Below, piece after piece: positions 6,101 to 6,807 of a stretch of 6,807 nt of DNA. This DNA is from an uncultured Acidimicrobiaceae bacterium (GTDB lineage: Bacteria > Actinomycetota > Acidimicrobiia > Acidimicrobiales > Microtrichaceae), in NCBI GenBank assembly GCA_937868025.1, contig CALMLJ010000227.1:1-6807 (forward strand), given 5' to 3'. The translations under genes and the position numbers were made by a program. Positions within the stretch are counted from its first letter, which is position 1. Every line of letters starts with the position of its first letter. The notes beneath the pieces were generated by a model that worked only from the letters and a program-made list of their open reading frames with translations, was not told the origin of the DNA and did no database searches.

Positions 6101-6807
6101 CTACCCGATGGCGCCGGTCTCGCGCAGCGCGGCGATCTTGGCCTCGTCGTAGCCGAGCACCGACTGGAGTACGTCCTCGGTGTGCTGCCCGACGGTCGGG
6201 GCCTTGGTCATCTTGGGCATGTCGACGTCCATGAACTTGAGCGGGGTGCCCAACATGTCGGATCCGACCTCGTCGGCGGGCATCCAGTGGAACCGGTCCT
6301 GGAACTGCGGGTCCTCGGCGATCGTCTGCGGCGTGTTGACCGGCGCAATCGGGGTGTTCTTCTCGTCGCCGAAGACGATCCACTCGGCGGCCGTCTTCGT
6401 CAGGAAGATGTCGCGCAGGATGGCCTGCAGCTCGCGGTTGCCCTTGGCGTGGTCGCCGTACTGGCTGCCCGGCCACGTCTCGAACAGGTCGGGACGCTCG
6501 ACGCCGTCACAGAAGTTCTTCCAGAACTCCTGCTCCGACGCCATGAACAGCACGTGGCGATCGTCCTTGGTCACGTAGAACTGGTAGCGCACGCCGTCGC
6601 GCATGCCGGCCGTGCCGGGGGCGCGGCGTTCGTAGTTGTCGCTGGGGTTGCCGGTGACCTCGTCCTCGGGACGTTCGTAGGCCTTCCAGGTCTCGCTGCG
6701 CAGCCAGTCCATCGCGGCGGACGCATCGGACTGGGCGATCTCGAGGGCCGAGCCCTCGCCGGTGGCGCGTGCGCCCAAGATGGCGGACACCACACCGAAC
6801 GCACCGA
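6101..6807 (-). CDS. CaiB/BaiF (family III) CoA-transferase, C-terminal part
   Basis: The minus-strand frame enters at the right edge and stops at 6101-6103, leaving about 234 C-terminal residues; the N-terminal half with the catalytic Asp is outside. The GTG at 6793 is not the true start, because the codons before it (GAFG) continue the family pattern of a Gly/Ala-rich helix followed by GARATGEGSALEIAQSDAS. Other family features are YQFYVTKDDRHVLFMAS, the segment NTPIAPVNTPQTIAEDPQFQ, which matches the usual 'PxxPVxTxxExxxDPQ' region, and the ending IAALRETGAIG. Family III enzymes move CoA between carboxylic acids (formyl-CoA and carnitine-CoA transferases) or act as alpha-methylacyl-CoA racemases. 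The substrate cannot be told from this part. The gene converges on the sigma-factor gene and appears unrelated to it; its upstream partners lie beyond the window. Confidence 0.88.
   Translation of the reverse strand, partial: GAFGVVSAILGARATGEGSALEIAQSDASAAMDWLRSETWKAYERPEDEVTGNPSDNYERRAPGTAGMRDGVRYQFYVTKDDRHVLFMASEQEFWKNFCDGVERPDLFETWPGSQYGDHAKGNRELQAILRDIFLTKTAAEWIVFGDEKNTPIAPVNTPQTIAEDPQFQDRFHWMPADEVGSDMLGTPLKFMDVDMPKMTKAPTVGQHTEDVLQSVLGYDEAKIAALRETGAIG

Noticed and set aside
6791..6793. GTG as the true start of the CoA-transferase
   Set aside because: The frame stays open to the right edge and the protein would lack the N-terminal half of the family, so the gene is simply cut by the window.
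1..6807. CRISPR array, tRNA/rRNA, insertion sequence, prophage or integration site
   Set aside because: Reading both strands showed no regularly spaced repeats, no tRNA-like cloverleaf, no transposase or integrase, and no flanking direct repeats.

Overview
The window comes from a GC-rich bacterial chromosome, almost certainly an actinobacterium. The pointers are a DUF222/HNH ('13E12-type') protein, an ECF42-type sigma factor paired with a YCII/DGPF protein, a strong preference for G or C at third codon positions, and a possible leaderless GTG start. The style of the proteins, especially the CaiB-like one, would fit Acidimicrobiia (Ilumatobacter-like). That assignment is an impression from memory, not a search result.

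Layout. Positions 1-989 (+) hold the 3' part of a DUF222/HNH endonuclease-like gene whose start lies before the window. After 19 bases comes 1009-4383 (+), a complete 1124-aa type I restriction R subunit (HsdR) of the DUF4145/EcoEI-like kind. All nuclease and helicase motifs are readable, but no hsdM or hsdS lies next to it inside the window. A 110-base intergenic stretch (4384-4493) contains a hairpin, a candidate ECF42 promoter, a second short hairpin and a clear ribosome binding site. It leads into a two-gene unit: a 117-aa YCII/DGPF protein (4494-4847) and, overlapping it by 38 bases, a 419-aa ECF42-type sigma factor with a long C-terminal extension (4810-6069). A 31-base convergent gap separates this from the C-terminal part of a family III (CaiB/BaiF) CoA-transferase on the minus strand, which runs off the right edge.

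How the parts relate. The YCII protein and the sigma factor form a recognisable regulatory pair: ECF42 sigma factors are known to drive DGPF genes, and a sequence resembling the ECF42 promoter sits just upstream, so autoregulation is likely. The HsdR looks like a defence protein without visible partners. It is either an orphan, dependent on distant hsdM/hsdS genes, or working by itself. The HNH gene and the CoA-transferase have no evident link to the others.

There is no tRNA, rRNA, CRISPR array, insertion sequence or attachment site that I can see, and no gene-free stretch longer than 110 bases. The items most worth checking are the solitary HsdR and the ECF42 promoter. I do not see a clearly new multi-gene system here.
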